DNA of 64,000 nt from Acidobacteria bacterium 28-9 (GTDB lineage: Bacteria; Acidobacteriota; Blastocatellia; Pyrinomonadales; Pyrinomonadaceae): assembly GCA_002050355.1 (NCBI GenBank), contig MWYY01000059.1:27756-91755 (forward strand). The letters are read 5' to 3'. The number at the start of each line of letters is the position of its first letter. Position 1 is the stretch's first letter. The notes under the pieces are model-generated. The model saw nothing but the letters and a program-made list of their open reading frames with translations, had not been told where the DNA came from and searched no databases. A program made the translations under genes and the position numbers. Shown here in pieces: positions 1-8,680 of this stretch.

Positions 1-419
1 CCCGAATCTATATTTGCAACAACTGTCGCGGTGCTTCCCGTGGTCAAATCCCACGCGAGCGGCGCGGAAATTTTCTGCATTCCGTAAAGCTCGAAAAATT
101 GAGTGTCGTTTGACGTATTCAAAAGATGATAATAAAAATTCGGCTGAACCGCTTCGATTTCAGGCTTTGATTGATAGAATTTAATCGCTTCAGTCAGAGA
201 CATTTTTGCGGGAAGTTTTACTCTCTGCCATTTCAGTTCGGGAAACTCTTCGGCAACTCTTGCGCCGATTTTAGCGTTGACTTCACTAGCCGCTCTCGAC
301 ACTGTACCGCTTTTATATTTGACGAGCAGTTCGCCGCTCGCGTAGCTTTGCGCCGAAACAGTCTGCGCCGCAAAAAGAAAAATTAACGCGATAAAATAAA
401 TAAAACTTTTGCCCGACAT
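1..419 (-). CDS. Subtilisin-like (S8) serine peptidase, N-terminal part, truncated by window edge
   Basis: Reverse-strand reading from ATG at 419 gives MSGKSFIYFIALIFLFAAQTVSAQSYASGELLVKYKSG...PLAWDLTTGSTATVVANIDSG: signal peptide, propeptide-like segment, then the S8 Asp motif. Not in the ORF track because it is open at the edge. Confidence 0.8.
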   Translation of the reverse strand, partial: MSGKSFIYFIALIFLFAAQTVSAQSYASGELLVKYKSGTVSRAASEVNAKIGARVAEEFPELKWQRVKLPAKMSLTEAIKFYQSKPEIEAVQPNFYYHLLNTSNDTQFFELYGMQKISAPLAWDLTTGSTATVVANIDS

Positions 420-620
420 AGATAAGACCTCTCGGAAACAGTTGGAGTAAAATTTGCGCCGCTTTAGCCGAAGCGCGAAACACAGCGATAAACAAAACTC
501 AGAAACAACTCAAATTTAATTTGTTAAACGGGAGTTTTGGTTAAACAATACTTTCTGATTATAAAATAAACGGGAAAAAATAAACAACTTTTAAACGTAA
601 GACTTGTGAGTAAAAGATTC

Positions 621-698
621 TGGGGCGGCTAGTGGGGCTCGAACCCACGACCTCTTGAACCACAATCAAGCGTTCTAACCAACTGAACTATAGCCGCC
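621..698 (-). tRNA. tRNA-His(GTG), CCA encoded
   Basis: Cloverleaf: GCGGCTA/TAGCCGC acceptor with extra G-1:C73, anticodon loop TTGTGGT, T-arm GGTTCGAGCCC, encoded CCA. Confidence 0.95.
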
Positions 699-869
699 AT
701 AAAAGTTCTTAAAATAAAAAAACTTTCGAAAGTTCTCAATTATTACAGAAAAGCAAAGATTTATTCAAGCTGCGCACGGTTGGATGCAATAATTTTATGA
801 ATCGGACAAAATATTTTTGCCTGTATTTATAAATATTTTTGTTGAGTTTTGGTCACGCATTTTTCAAAT

Positions 870-1487
870 TTACAGGCGAAAATAATTGTAACCGACGCGC
901 ATACCGTGAAGCGCGGCACGCGGCATTGTCAGAACCAAAACGACCGACATTAAGGCATGCGAGATGGCTAATGCGAAAAGATTCGGAACGCGCTGATAAA
1001 CGAATGCCCACATCAAACCGCCGCAAAACGTTGCAATCGTCAGCCAGAAATTCGGCAGGTGCAGCAGTGCAAAAATCATAGCCGCTACAAAAACACTCAA
1101 ATATCCTTTACCGTAAATCTCCTGCGCTCGGCGATTAAAAAACGCCTGCAGCGCGTGTTGCTGAATCAACCCCCAAACGAAGAGCCAGATGTATTTTCTA
1201 AAAAAAGCCGAGCCGAATAAATCATTGTACCGCAAACTTCCGAGCGTCCAGCCCAAAATTGTCAGCGTAATAAAAAACGCCAGCATCGGCAGAGCGAGCA
1301 GGCGAAAACATTCCAGAAAATTATCGAACCGATAACCGATTTCTCTTAACGATTCATTTTTTCGGCGCTGCGAAAAATAAATAACCGCGACTGCAACAAA
1401 AATCGGCAGCGCAAAAATAAAAGGATTTTTTGTAAAGGGAAGTATCAACCATTCAACCGCCAGCGCGCACAGCAAAACGATTGACAT
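870..1487 (-). CDS. CPBP-family (CAAX protease-like) membrane protein; start uncertain
   Basis: Multi-TM protein with LIQQHALQAFFNRR...FALLHLPNFWLT...AISHALMSVVL, a CPBP/Abi layout. The longer ORF to 1631 runs into the tRNA 3' exon, so an internal Met is preferred. Confidence 0.6.
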   Translation of the reverse strand: MSIVLLCALAVEWLILPFTKNPFIFALPIFVAVAVIYFSQRRKNESLREIGYRFDNFLECFRLLALPMLAFFITLTILGWTLGSLRYNDLFGSAFFRKYIWLFVWGLIQQHALQAFFNRRAQEIYGKGYLSVFVAAMIFALLHLPNFWLTIATFCGGLMWAFVYQRVPNLFALAISHALMSVVLVLTMPRAALHGMRVGYNYFRL

Positions 1488-1638
1488 TTCCGCAAGCGGA
1501 CTTGTAGGAATGAGATTTTTTATTTTATTCAACGGCGAAAGGAAAGTTTGAAATTTCTCGTAATTTTGAAAAACAACAATCGCAAACCCAAAATTGAAAT
1601 GCCCCCGGCACGACTCGAACGTGCGACCCACAGCTTAG

Positions 1639-2291
1639 CTTACCTCACTTGGTTTCCCAAGCCACATTTTCCGAAGAAAATATGTTGAAAGTCTGGACTA
1701 TATCTTAGACATTTCAGTCTGAGTGCGTATAGTCTCTACGGCGCCTCGGTGTAATCATCTGCAAAATTTATACCTTTTGCCTGATTGTTTTTAGGTGTTG
1801 CGATGCGAATCGTAAAACACTTGCCGACCGTTTCCGGCTTAAAGTAATAACACTTGTCGGTGTCAGGACAATAAACGCAAAAAACGTCAATCTGTGATTT
1901 ATCAATTTGCTTGCCGTGCGAACCGTTAATGTCAGCCCACCAACTTTTCATCGGTATTTGAACTGAACCATTTACGGCTCGGCGATATTTGACTTGAATT
2001 CTTATAAAACGATTGTCTTTATAAGCCGCCAAATCAAACGGCGCGTGTTCGGTTGCTGGAAACAAAACTACGAATCCTTTTTCAACCAAATCACAGTAAG
2101 CCTTCGCAACTCCCAAATCGCCTTTGTTTTTCGTGTGATGATTTATCATTTCGACTTATTTCAAAGGCTTTCACTAAGTTGCCTCGGTGTTGTCATAGGA
2201 ATTTTATAAAAAATTCCCTTAGATATTCACCGATATAGCACTCTCCACTGTGCGAGTTACTAATTCCCCGCACAGGCTCCTTTTTAGTTTG
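1639..2291 (-). ncRNA. Group I self-splicing intron (653 nt) after U34 of tRNA-Arg(UCU)
   Basis: P1 CUU/GAG with U.G at the splice site; P2 CTGTGCG/CGCACAG; P3 GAGTGC/GCACTC; P7 GACTATA/TATAGTC; conserved AAGATATAGTCC element; intron ends in G. Confidence 0.92.
1736..2149 (-). CDS. Intron-encoded homing endonuclease-like protein, PD-(D/E)XK type (I-Ssp6803I-like)
   Basis: 137-aa ORF wholly inside the intron; DLGVAKAYCDLVEKGFVVLFPATEHAPFDLAAYKDNRFIRIQVKYR fits a PD-(D/E)XK core with D...QxK. Confidence 0.75.
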   Translation of the reverse strand: MINHHTKNKGDLGVAKAYCDLVEKGFVVLFPATEHAPFDLAAYKDNRFIRIQVKYRRAVNGSVQIPMKSWWADINGSHGKQIDKSQIDVFCVYCPDTDKCYYFKPETVGKCFTIRIATPKNNQAKGINFADDYTEAP

Positions 2292-2476
2292 AAGGCTGTT
2301 GCTCTATCCAACTGAGCTACGGGAGCATAAAAAGAACGAATTGCAATCTTAACGACTGTGCAATTTTAAGTCAAATTAGACGGAAAATTAAGATAACAAT
2401 GTAAAATACTAAACCGGACAGCAACGGAAAAAGCCCGAATAATAAAATCCAAACCGTTTCTCGTTTGAATGTAAAT

Positions 2477-3163
2477 TTAAGTAGTTTTAGATTTTGCATT
2501 TTGACTTTCACGCACGACGCTCATCATTTGTTCAAAAACTTCCCGCAAATCAAGCTCGCTCGTGTCAATCACAACTGCGTCCTCGCTTATCGTCAGAGGC
2601 GAGTCTGCGCGCGAAACGTCGCGTTTGTCGCGTAAGTTTATTTCCGCAAGCGTTTCTTTATAAGTTGTGATATGTGCTTTATTCAAATCTTCTTCGTAAC
2701 GCCGACGCGCTCTGGCTTCGGGTTTCGCGGTTAGAAAAAATTTCGCGTCCGCATTAGGAAAAATAATTGTTCCAATATCGCGCCCGTCCAAAACGCAGCC
2801 TTTTTCAGAATTTTCTCCAAGCGTTCTTTGATGTTCGACAAGAATTTTTCGCACCTGTGAAATTGTCGAAACAATCGAAGCCGCTTGTCCGACCGCATTC
2901 GTGCGGATTTCGGCGGAAACGTCGCGCTCGTCTAAAAACACTTTTTGATTTTCCGGCTCGCCGACAAGTTCAATATTTGTATCAGCAGCAATTTCCGAAA
3001 CTTTTTCATTATCGTCAAAATTTATTCCTTTTTCCAAAACAGCCAACCCGACAGCACGATACATTGCGCCCGTGTCGAGATAAAGCAAGCCCAATTCTTT
3101 GGCTAACATTTTGCCAAGCGTGGATTTACCCGCGCCTGAAGGTCCGTCAATAGCGATTATCAT
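2477..3163 (-). CDS. cmk: Cytidylate kinase
   Basis: MIIAIDGPSGAGKSTLGKMLAKELGLLYLDTGAMYRAVG...DGRDIGTIIFPNADAKFFLTA. Confidence 0.95.
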   Translation of the reverse strand: MIIAIDGPSGAGKSTLGKMLAKELGLLYLDTGAMYRAVGLAVLEKGINFDDNEKVSEIAADTNIELVGEPENQKVFLDERDVSAEIRTNAVGQAASIVSTISQVRKILVEHQRTLGENSEKGCVLDGRDIGTIIFPNADAKFFLTAKPEARARRRYEEDLNKAHITTYKETLAEINLRDKRDVSRADSPLTISEDAVVIDTSELDLREVFEQMMSVVRESQNAKSKTT

Positions 3164-3194
3164 TGGTAGTCGGTAGTCAGTAGATTTTTTGACT

Positions 3195-4232
3195 CTAAAA
3201 TTGCTGAATTATTTTCTTTAAAGCTCGCAAAGTTGTTTCAACATCTTTACGCGAAACGTCGTAATGCGTAACCATCCGAATCGAATTTCCGAACGGCGAA
3301 GCTAGAATTCCGTGCTCTTTTAATTTTGCACAAATTTCACTGGACGAAAGATTCGCGTCTGAAATGTTGAAAATCACAATGTTCGTAGCAACCCGTTCCG
3401 CGTCAATCAAAACGCCTTTCAAATTTGCCACACCTTCGGCTAACATTCGGGCGTTTTCGTGGTCAACGTTCAAAATTTTCGGCGTTTCTTCCAAAGCAAT
3501 CAAACCAGCCGCCGCTAAAACTCCGACTTGCCGCATTCCGCCGCCCAGGCGTTTGCGCCAGACGCGCGCTTCTTCGATAAAATCTCGTTTGCCCAAAAGC
3601 ATAGAACCGACCGGCGCACCCAAACCTTTCGACAAACAAAACTGAACCGAATCGCAGTTTTTGGAAAGCTCTGCAACCGATTCATTCAAAGCAGTTGAAG
3701 CGTTAAAAATTCTTGCGCCGTCCAGATGAACGGGCAAATCAAGCGCGTGCGCCCTGTCGCAAATTTCCGCGCATTGCTCGGCAGTCATTACAGTTCCGCC
3801 CGCGAGATTGTGTGAATTTTCCAAACAAATCAAACCGGTCGGGCAAGCGTAATACGGTTGGTTGATGTGTAAAGCGGATTCGATTTCCGCCCAAGTTAAA
3901 ATGCCGCTTCCCGAAGCGCTTTTCACCGGACGAATCAAAACGCCCGCGACTACCGAAGGCGTTCCCATTTCGTAATTGAAAATATGTCCGCGTTCTTCGA
4001 TAATAATTTCATCGCCCGGCTTGGTGTGCAGCTTGACAGCGATTTGATTCCCCATCGAGCCGGTCGGGACAAACAGCGCGGCTTCTTTTCCAAAAATATC
4101 GGCAGCTTTTTGCTGCAATAAATTTACCGTCGGGTCTTCCGCGTAAACGTCGTCGCCGACTTCGGCTTTCGCCATCGCTCGCCGCATTTCGGCGGTTGGC
4201 TTTGTAACTGTGTCGCTTCGTAAATCAATCAT
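3195..4232 (-). CDS. ltaE: Low-specificity L-threonine aldolase
   Basis: [20 protein letters not shown]...[11 protein letters not shown]...[13 protein letters not shown]; internal Met at 4232 chosen over the ORF-track start. Confidence 0.9.
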   Translation of the reverse strand: MIDLRSDTVTKPTAEMRRAMAKAEVGDDVYAEDPTVNLLQQKAADIFGKEAALFVPTGSMGNQIAVKLHTKPGDEIIIEERGHIFNYEMGTPSVVAGVLIRPVKSASGSGILTWAEIESALHINQPYYACPTGLICLENSHNLAGGTVMTAEQCAEICDRAHALDLPVHLDGARIFNASTALNESVAELSKNCDSVQFCLSKGLGAPVGSMLLGKRDFIEEARVWRKRLGGGMRQVGVLAAAGLIALEETPKILNVDHENARMLAEGVANLKGVLIDAERVATNIVIFNISDANLSSSEICAKLKEHGILASPFGNSIRMVTHYDVSRKDVETTLRALKKIIQQF

Positions 4233-4444
4233 TTTGATTTTGGTTTTTTTAGAATCTTTGCGGTTAAATAAATAAGCGCGAAAATCAAAGCAATCAGAAA
4301 AACCATAACTACCGCCCAACCTAAGGGAGTCAAACTTCTCTTAATTTCGTAAAGACCGAAAGAAACATTGCCTTCACTGAATAACATTAAGCCGAGAATT
4401 GTCACCGTAAAACTCCTTTCGATTGTTAGAACGTAAAAACTCAT
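4229..4444 (-). CDS. Small membrane protein of unknown function
   Basis: One strong TM helix; stop overlaps the threonine aldolase start by 4 bp (coupling). Confidence 0.5.
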   Translation of the reverse strand: MSFYVLTIERSFTVTILGLMLFSEGNVSFGLYEIKRSLTPLGWAVVMVFLIALIFALIYLTAKILKKPKSK

Positions 4445-4759
4445 TTGGCTTTTTATGCCTTTTACCGGTTGCCTATATTCGACGTTGCTTTTACGATTAC
4501 TTCGACTTCACCCAGCGTTTTTCGCGCTTTCAATCGCAACCTTCAAAACTCGATCGTTGTGTAATTCTTCGCGCAGACTGCCTGCGAAATTAAAATTTTC
4601 AGCTTCTTTGACATAATAACAATATCTAAAATCTAAAATTGTTTAGATTTTGCCACGAATCGTGATGAAAGAGAAAGTCCCTTTGGCAGTTGTCTTTGCC
4701 GTTTGCACGCGATTATAATCGGCGGAGTATTTATAAAATATAAAGCCGAAGGAGAAACG

Positions 4760-7057
4760 ATGTCGAAAATCAAAATCGCTTTGATGTTTGTCTTAATTTT
4801 TGTCTGCCAGATTTGCGTAACACACGCGCAGCAAGGCGCGCCCGGCGAGCGGCGCGGAAAAGGCACAATCGTTTTGCGAGCCGCGCAGCTTATTGACGGA
4901 ACGGGCGCAGAGCCGATAAAAAACGGAGCGGTCGTCATAACAGACGATAAAATCGTCGCCGTCGGAAGACGTGAAAGCGTCCGAATTCCCGGCGGCGCAA
5001 GAGTTATTGACCTCGGCGATGCGACTCTGCTGCCTGGTTTTATTGACGCGCACACGCATATCATCGGGCGCGTTCTCGGCGACCCGGAAGGGCAAAATTC
5101 GATTGCGCGTGATTATGAATCATTCGGCGCAATTTTAGGTGTTGGCAATGCGGAGAAAACTCTCCTCAGCGGTTTTACCTCGATTCGAAACGTCGGCGCG
5201 TCGGATTTTCAGGATTTGGCGTTGCGAAAGGCGATAAACGAAGGCTGGATTACCGGACCGCGAATTTTAACTGCGGCGCATTCGCTGGGAATTACGGGCG
5301 GACATTGCGATGAAAACGGTTTTAGACCCGGACTTTTTGACGGCGATTATAAAACAGGAATTGCCAACGGCGTGGAAGAAGTGCGCGCCGCCGTGCGGTA
5401 CCAGGTAAAATACGGCGCGGATTTGATAAAAATCTGCGCGACCGGCGGCGTTCTCTCCGAAGGCGACGCGGTCGGCACGACGCAATACACTTTTGAAGAA
5501 GTAAAGGCAATCGTTGACGAAGCGGCGAAACTCGACGAACGCAAAGTCGCCGCGCACGCGCACGGCGCGGAAGGCATAAAAATCGCAACACGCGCCGGCG
5601 TCGCCTCAATCGAACATGGTTCTTTTCTCGACGAAGAAGGCGCGCGTCTGATGGCGGAAAAAGGAACTGTTCTCGTGCCGACTTTGATGGCTGGCGAAAC
5701 AGTCGAACGTCTTGCAAAAAGCGGCGTGCTGAAAGGTCTGCGCGCGGAAAAGGCGCTTGCTGCCGCTGGTGCGATGCGTAAAGGAATCAGATTTGCCGTC
5801 GCCAACCGCGTTACAATTGCGCTCGGCACGGATGCAGGTGTAATTCCGCACGGCACGAACGGACACGAATTTACGCTGATGGTCGAATGGGGCGGAATGC
5901 GCCCGCTCGATGCAATCGTCGCCGGTACAATGAATGCGGCGAGAATTCCCGGCGGCGCAAGAGTTATTGACCTCGGCGATGCGACTCTGCTGCCTGGTTT
6001 TATTGACGCGCACACGCATATCATCGGGCGCGTTCTCGGCGACCCGGAAGGGCAAAATTCGATTGCGCGTGATTATGAATCATTCGGCGCAATTTTAGGT
6101 GTTGGCAATGCGGAGAAAACTCTCCTCAGCGGTTTTACCTCGATTCGAAACGTCGGCGCGTCGGATTTTCAGGATTTGGCGTTGCGAAAGGCGATAAACG
6201 AAGGCTGGATTACCGGACCGCGAATTTTAACTGCGGCGCATTCGCTGGGAATTACGGGCGGACATTGCGATGAAAACGGTTTTAGACCCGGACTTTTTGA
6301 CGGCGATTATAAAACAGGAATTGCCAACGGCGTGGAAGAAGTGCGCGCCGCCGTGCGGTACCAGGTAAAATACGGCGCGGATTTGATAAAAATCTGCGCG
6401 ACCGGCGGCGTTCTCTCCGAAGGCGACGCGGTCGGCACGACGCAATACACTTTTGAAGAAGTAAAGGCAATCGTTGACGAAGCGGCGAAACTCGACGAAC
6501 GCAAAGTCGCCGCGCACGCGCACGGCGCGGAAGGCATAAAAATCGCAACACGCGCCGGCGTCGCCTCAATCGAACATGGTTCTTTTCTCGACGAAGAAGG
6601 CGCGCGTCTGATGGCGGAAAAAGGAACTGTTCTCGTGCCGACTTTAATGGCTGGCGAAACAGTCGAACGTCTTGCAAAAAGCGGCGTGCTGAAAGGTCTG
6701 CGCGCGGAAAAGGCGCTTGCTGCCGCTGGTGCGATGCGTAAAGGAATCAGATTTGCCGTCGCCAACCGCGTTACAATTGCGCTCGGCACGGATGCAGGTG
6801 TAATTCCGCACGGCACGAACGGACACGAATTTACGCTGATGGTCGAATGGGGCGGAATGCGCCCGCTCGATGCAATCGTCGCCGGTACAATGAATGCGGC
6901 GAAACTGCTCGGAACGGACAAAAACGTCGGTTCGCTCGCTGTTGGGAAATATGCCGACATCGTTGCCGTTCCAAATGACCCGCTAAAAGATATTCGCCGA
7001 ATGGAACGCACTGTTTTCGTGATGAAAAACGGCGTGGTTTATAAAGAAACCAGATAA
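4760..7057 (+). CDS. Secreted amidohydrolase (imidazolonepropionase-like) with a 320-aa internal duplication
   Basis: DATLLPGFIDAHTHIIGRV...GGHCDENG...AAHAHGAEGIKIATRAGVASIEHG...LGTDAGVIPHG; signal peptide; barrel segment present twice. Confidence 0.85.
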   Translation: MSKIKIALMFVLIFVCQICVTHAQQGAPGERRGKGTIVLRAAQLIDGTGAEPIKNGAVVITDDKIVAVGRRESVRIPGGARVIDLGDATLLPGFIDAHTHIIGRVLGDPEGQNSIARDYESFGAILGVGNAEKTLLSGFTSIRNVGASDFQDLALRKAINEGWITGPRILTAAHSLGITGGHCDENGFRPGLFDGDYKTGIANGVEEVRAAVRYQVKYGADLIKICATGGVLSEGDAVGTTQYTFEEVKAIVDEAAKLDERKVAAHAHGAEGIKIATRAGVASIEHGSFLDEEGARLMAEKGTVLVPTLMAGETVERLAKSGVLKGLRAEKALAAAGAMRKGIRFAVANRVTIALGTDAGVIPHGTNGHEFTLMVEWGGMRPLDAIVAGTMNAARIPGGARVIDLGDATLLPGFIDAHTHIIGRVLGDPEGQNSIARDYESFGAILGVGNAEKTLLSGFTSIRNVGASDFQDLALRKAINEGWITGPRILTAAHSLGITGGHCDENGFRPGLFDGDYKTGIANGVEEVRAAVRYQVKYGADLIKICATGGVLSEGDAVGTTQYTFEEVKAIVDEAAKLDERKVAAHAHGAEGIKIATRAGVASIEHGSFLDEEGARLMAEKGTVLVPTLMAGETVERLAKSGVLKGLRAEKALAAAGAMRKGIRFAVANRVTIALGTDAGVIPHGTNGHEFTLMVEWGGMRPLDAIVAGTMNAAKLLGTDKNVGSLAVGKYADIVAVPNDPLKDIRRMERTVFVMKNGVVYKETR
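4983..5942 (+). repeat. Tandem duplication unit, copy 1 (960 bp)
   Basis: Same as 5943-6902 apart from one substitution seen (ctttgatgg at ~5686 vs ctttaatgg at ~6646). Confidence 0.95.
5943..6902 (+). repeat. Tandem duplication unit, copy 2 (960 bp)
   Basis: Direct repeat of 4983-5942, in frame. Confidence 0.95.
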
Positions 7058-7064
7058 TTTTTAA

Positions 7065-7571
7065 ATGATCAGGCATTTCCAAAATCTTCGTCCGAAAATT
7101 CACGAAAGCGTTTTTGTGGCTGAAAACGCGACGGTTATCGGCGATGTGGAAATCGACGAAAATTCCAGCGTTTGGTTCGGCTCGGTTTTGCGCGGCGATG
7201 TCAATTTTATCCACATCGGAAAACGCACGAACATTCAGGACGGAAGCATTATTCACGTTTCGAGCAAAACGCATCCGACGATTATCGAAGACGAAGTAAC
7301 GCTCGGTCATCGCGTAACGCTGCACGGTTGCCATATTGAAACGGGTTGTTTAATCGGCATCGGTGCGATTGTTCTGGATGGCGTTCGCGTCGGGAGAAAC
7401 TCGCTCGTCGCTGCCGGTTCGCTTCTGACGCCCGGCACGGAAATTCCGCCGCGCTCGCTCGTGATGGGAACTCCGGCGCGAGTTAAACGCCAATTAACAA
7501 ACGAGGAGATTTACAATCTGGCTCGCTTTTGGCAGAATTACACAGAGCTTTCTAAAATTTATAAGCAATAA
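7065..7571 (+). CDS. Gamma-carbonic anhydrase family hexapeptide-repeat protein
   Basis: VAENATVIGDVEIDENSSVWFGSVLRGDVNFIHIGKRTNIQDGSIIHV...LGHRVTLHGC: left-handed beta-helix with His ligands. Confidence 0.9.
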   Translation: MIRHFQNLRPKIHESVFVAENATVIGDVEIDENSSVWFGSVLRGDVNFIHIGKRTNIQDGSIIHVSSKTHPTIIEDEVTLGHRVTLHGCHIETGCLIGIGAIVLDGVRVGRNSLVAAGSLLTPGTEIPPRSLVMGTPARVKRQLTNEEIYNLARFWQNYTELSKIYKQ

Positions 7572-7599
7572 TCAAGGTGATCAGGGAGTAATAATATAA

Positions 7600-8421
7600 A
7601 TGAATTTATCCGGTCTGAGCCGCAGCATTAGGCTGTGGCTCATTATTATGATTTTTGGATTTACATACGTTCAGGCGCAAAATTCAACAAACAGTATTAA
7701 AAATTCGACAAAAAACATTGAAAAAGAATCTGCTTTCACAACGAAAGCAACCGATTTTTCATCAAAACAAAGCAAATCAGACGACTTTTCCTCTTCTCTC
7801 GTCCGACCCGAAACCAAAAACCAATACGAAAAACAAACCAGATCAAGCAACAAAGAATGGGGCTTCTACGCCGGTTCTTTTACCGTTCACAAGGATTTAA
7901 AAGGAGAATCGCAAAAAGCGCCCGTCGTGTTATTCGGCATTCGCCACGCCTGGACGACCAAAAATAATCCGAGTCATCGGCTCAGATATTACATAGATTT
8001 TAACCCGCTTATTATAGTCAACTACCGCGAGAGACGACTCGTGCAAACTTCGCCGACGACAACAGCAACTGTCGGCGACCGCAAAACCGTCTTTGGAGTC
8101 GGCTTTACTCCGGTTGGTCTACAGTTTAACTGGCGAAACAGTAAGAAAATACAGCCGTTTATAGCCGGAGGCTTTGGCTTAGCATTGTTTAACAAAAAAT
8201 TTCCCGACAATCGCTCGCCCTTACAGCCAGACAAAATCGGAAATCGCTTTCAGCTTATGCCTGAATTCGGCGCCGGTATTGAGATTCGGAAGTCGGAAAC
8301 CAAAAGCTATTTTATCGGCTATAAATATCATCATTTGTCGAACGGCTACACCGCGCCTCTAAACGTTGGATATAACACAAATATGGTTTACGGCGGGATG
8401 TATTTTCAAAGAGGCGAATAA
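7600..8421 (+). CDS. PagL-like lipid A deacylase / acyloxyacyl hydrolase family protein
   Basis: Signal peptide; C-terminal YKYHHLSNGYTAPLNVGYNTNMVYGGMYF (HxSNG motif). Confidence 0.7.
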   Translation: MNLSGLSRSIRLWLIIMIFGFTYVQAQNSTNSIKNSTKNIEKESAFTTKATDFSSKQSKSDDFSSSLVRPETKNQYEKQTRSSNKEWGFYAGSFTVHKDLKGESQKAPVVLFGIRHAWTTKNNPSHRLRYYIDFNPLIIVNYRERRLVQTSPTTTATVGDRKTVFGVGFTPVGLQFNWRNSKKIQPFIAGGFGLALFNKKFPDNRSPLQPDKIGNRFQLMPEFGAGIEIRKSETKSYFIGYKYHHLSNGYTAPLNVGYNTNMVYGGMYFQRGE

Positions 8422-8591
8422 GTATTTTTGCGAGCGATTTCGGCGGCGGTCTGATCTATATGCTCTCGGAAAATCGCGCCGTCAATTTCGGCTACAAATA
8501 TTTCCACATATCAAACGGAAATATCGGCGGAAAAATCAACAATCCAGATTTCAACGCCATTGTTTTCTACGTTAACTATTCGTTCTTATGA
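8421..8591 (+). pseudogene. C-terminal remnant of a second PagL-like deacylase
   Basis: Frame 3 reads SIFASDFGGGLIYMLSENRAVNFGYKYFHISNGNIGGKINNPDFNAIVFYVNYSFL*; no start or N-terminal part. Confidence 0.75.
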
Positions 8592-8620
8592 AAATAAGCG
8601 TTCTAATGTAAAATCAAAAT

Positions 8621-8655
8621 TTACAAGGCAGTCATCTCGTTGACTGCCTTTTCTA
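8621..8655 (+). terminator. Intrinsic terminator
   Basis: aaggcagtca tctcgt tgactgcctttt. Confidence 0.7.
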
Positions 8656-8680
8656 TTACTGAAATTGTAAAACTTAAGTT

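Larger units (their letters stand above)
1600..2326 (-). tRNA. tRNA-Arg(TCT) interrupted by a group I intron (exons 2326-2292 and 1638-1600)
   Basis: 5' exon GCTCCCGTAGCTCAGTTGGATAGAGCAACAGCCTT joined to 3' exon CTAAGCTGTGGGTCGCACGTTCGAGTCGTGCCGGGGGCA gives a complete 74-nt cloverleaf with loop CTTCTAA; CCA not encoded. Confidence 0.9.

Noticed and set aside
5347-7011. Large antisense ORFs (225, 234, 131, 98 aa) over the amidohydrolase
   Set aside because: They are shadow frames of the GC-rich coding strand and occur twice only because the DNA is duplicated; no motifs or RBS.
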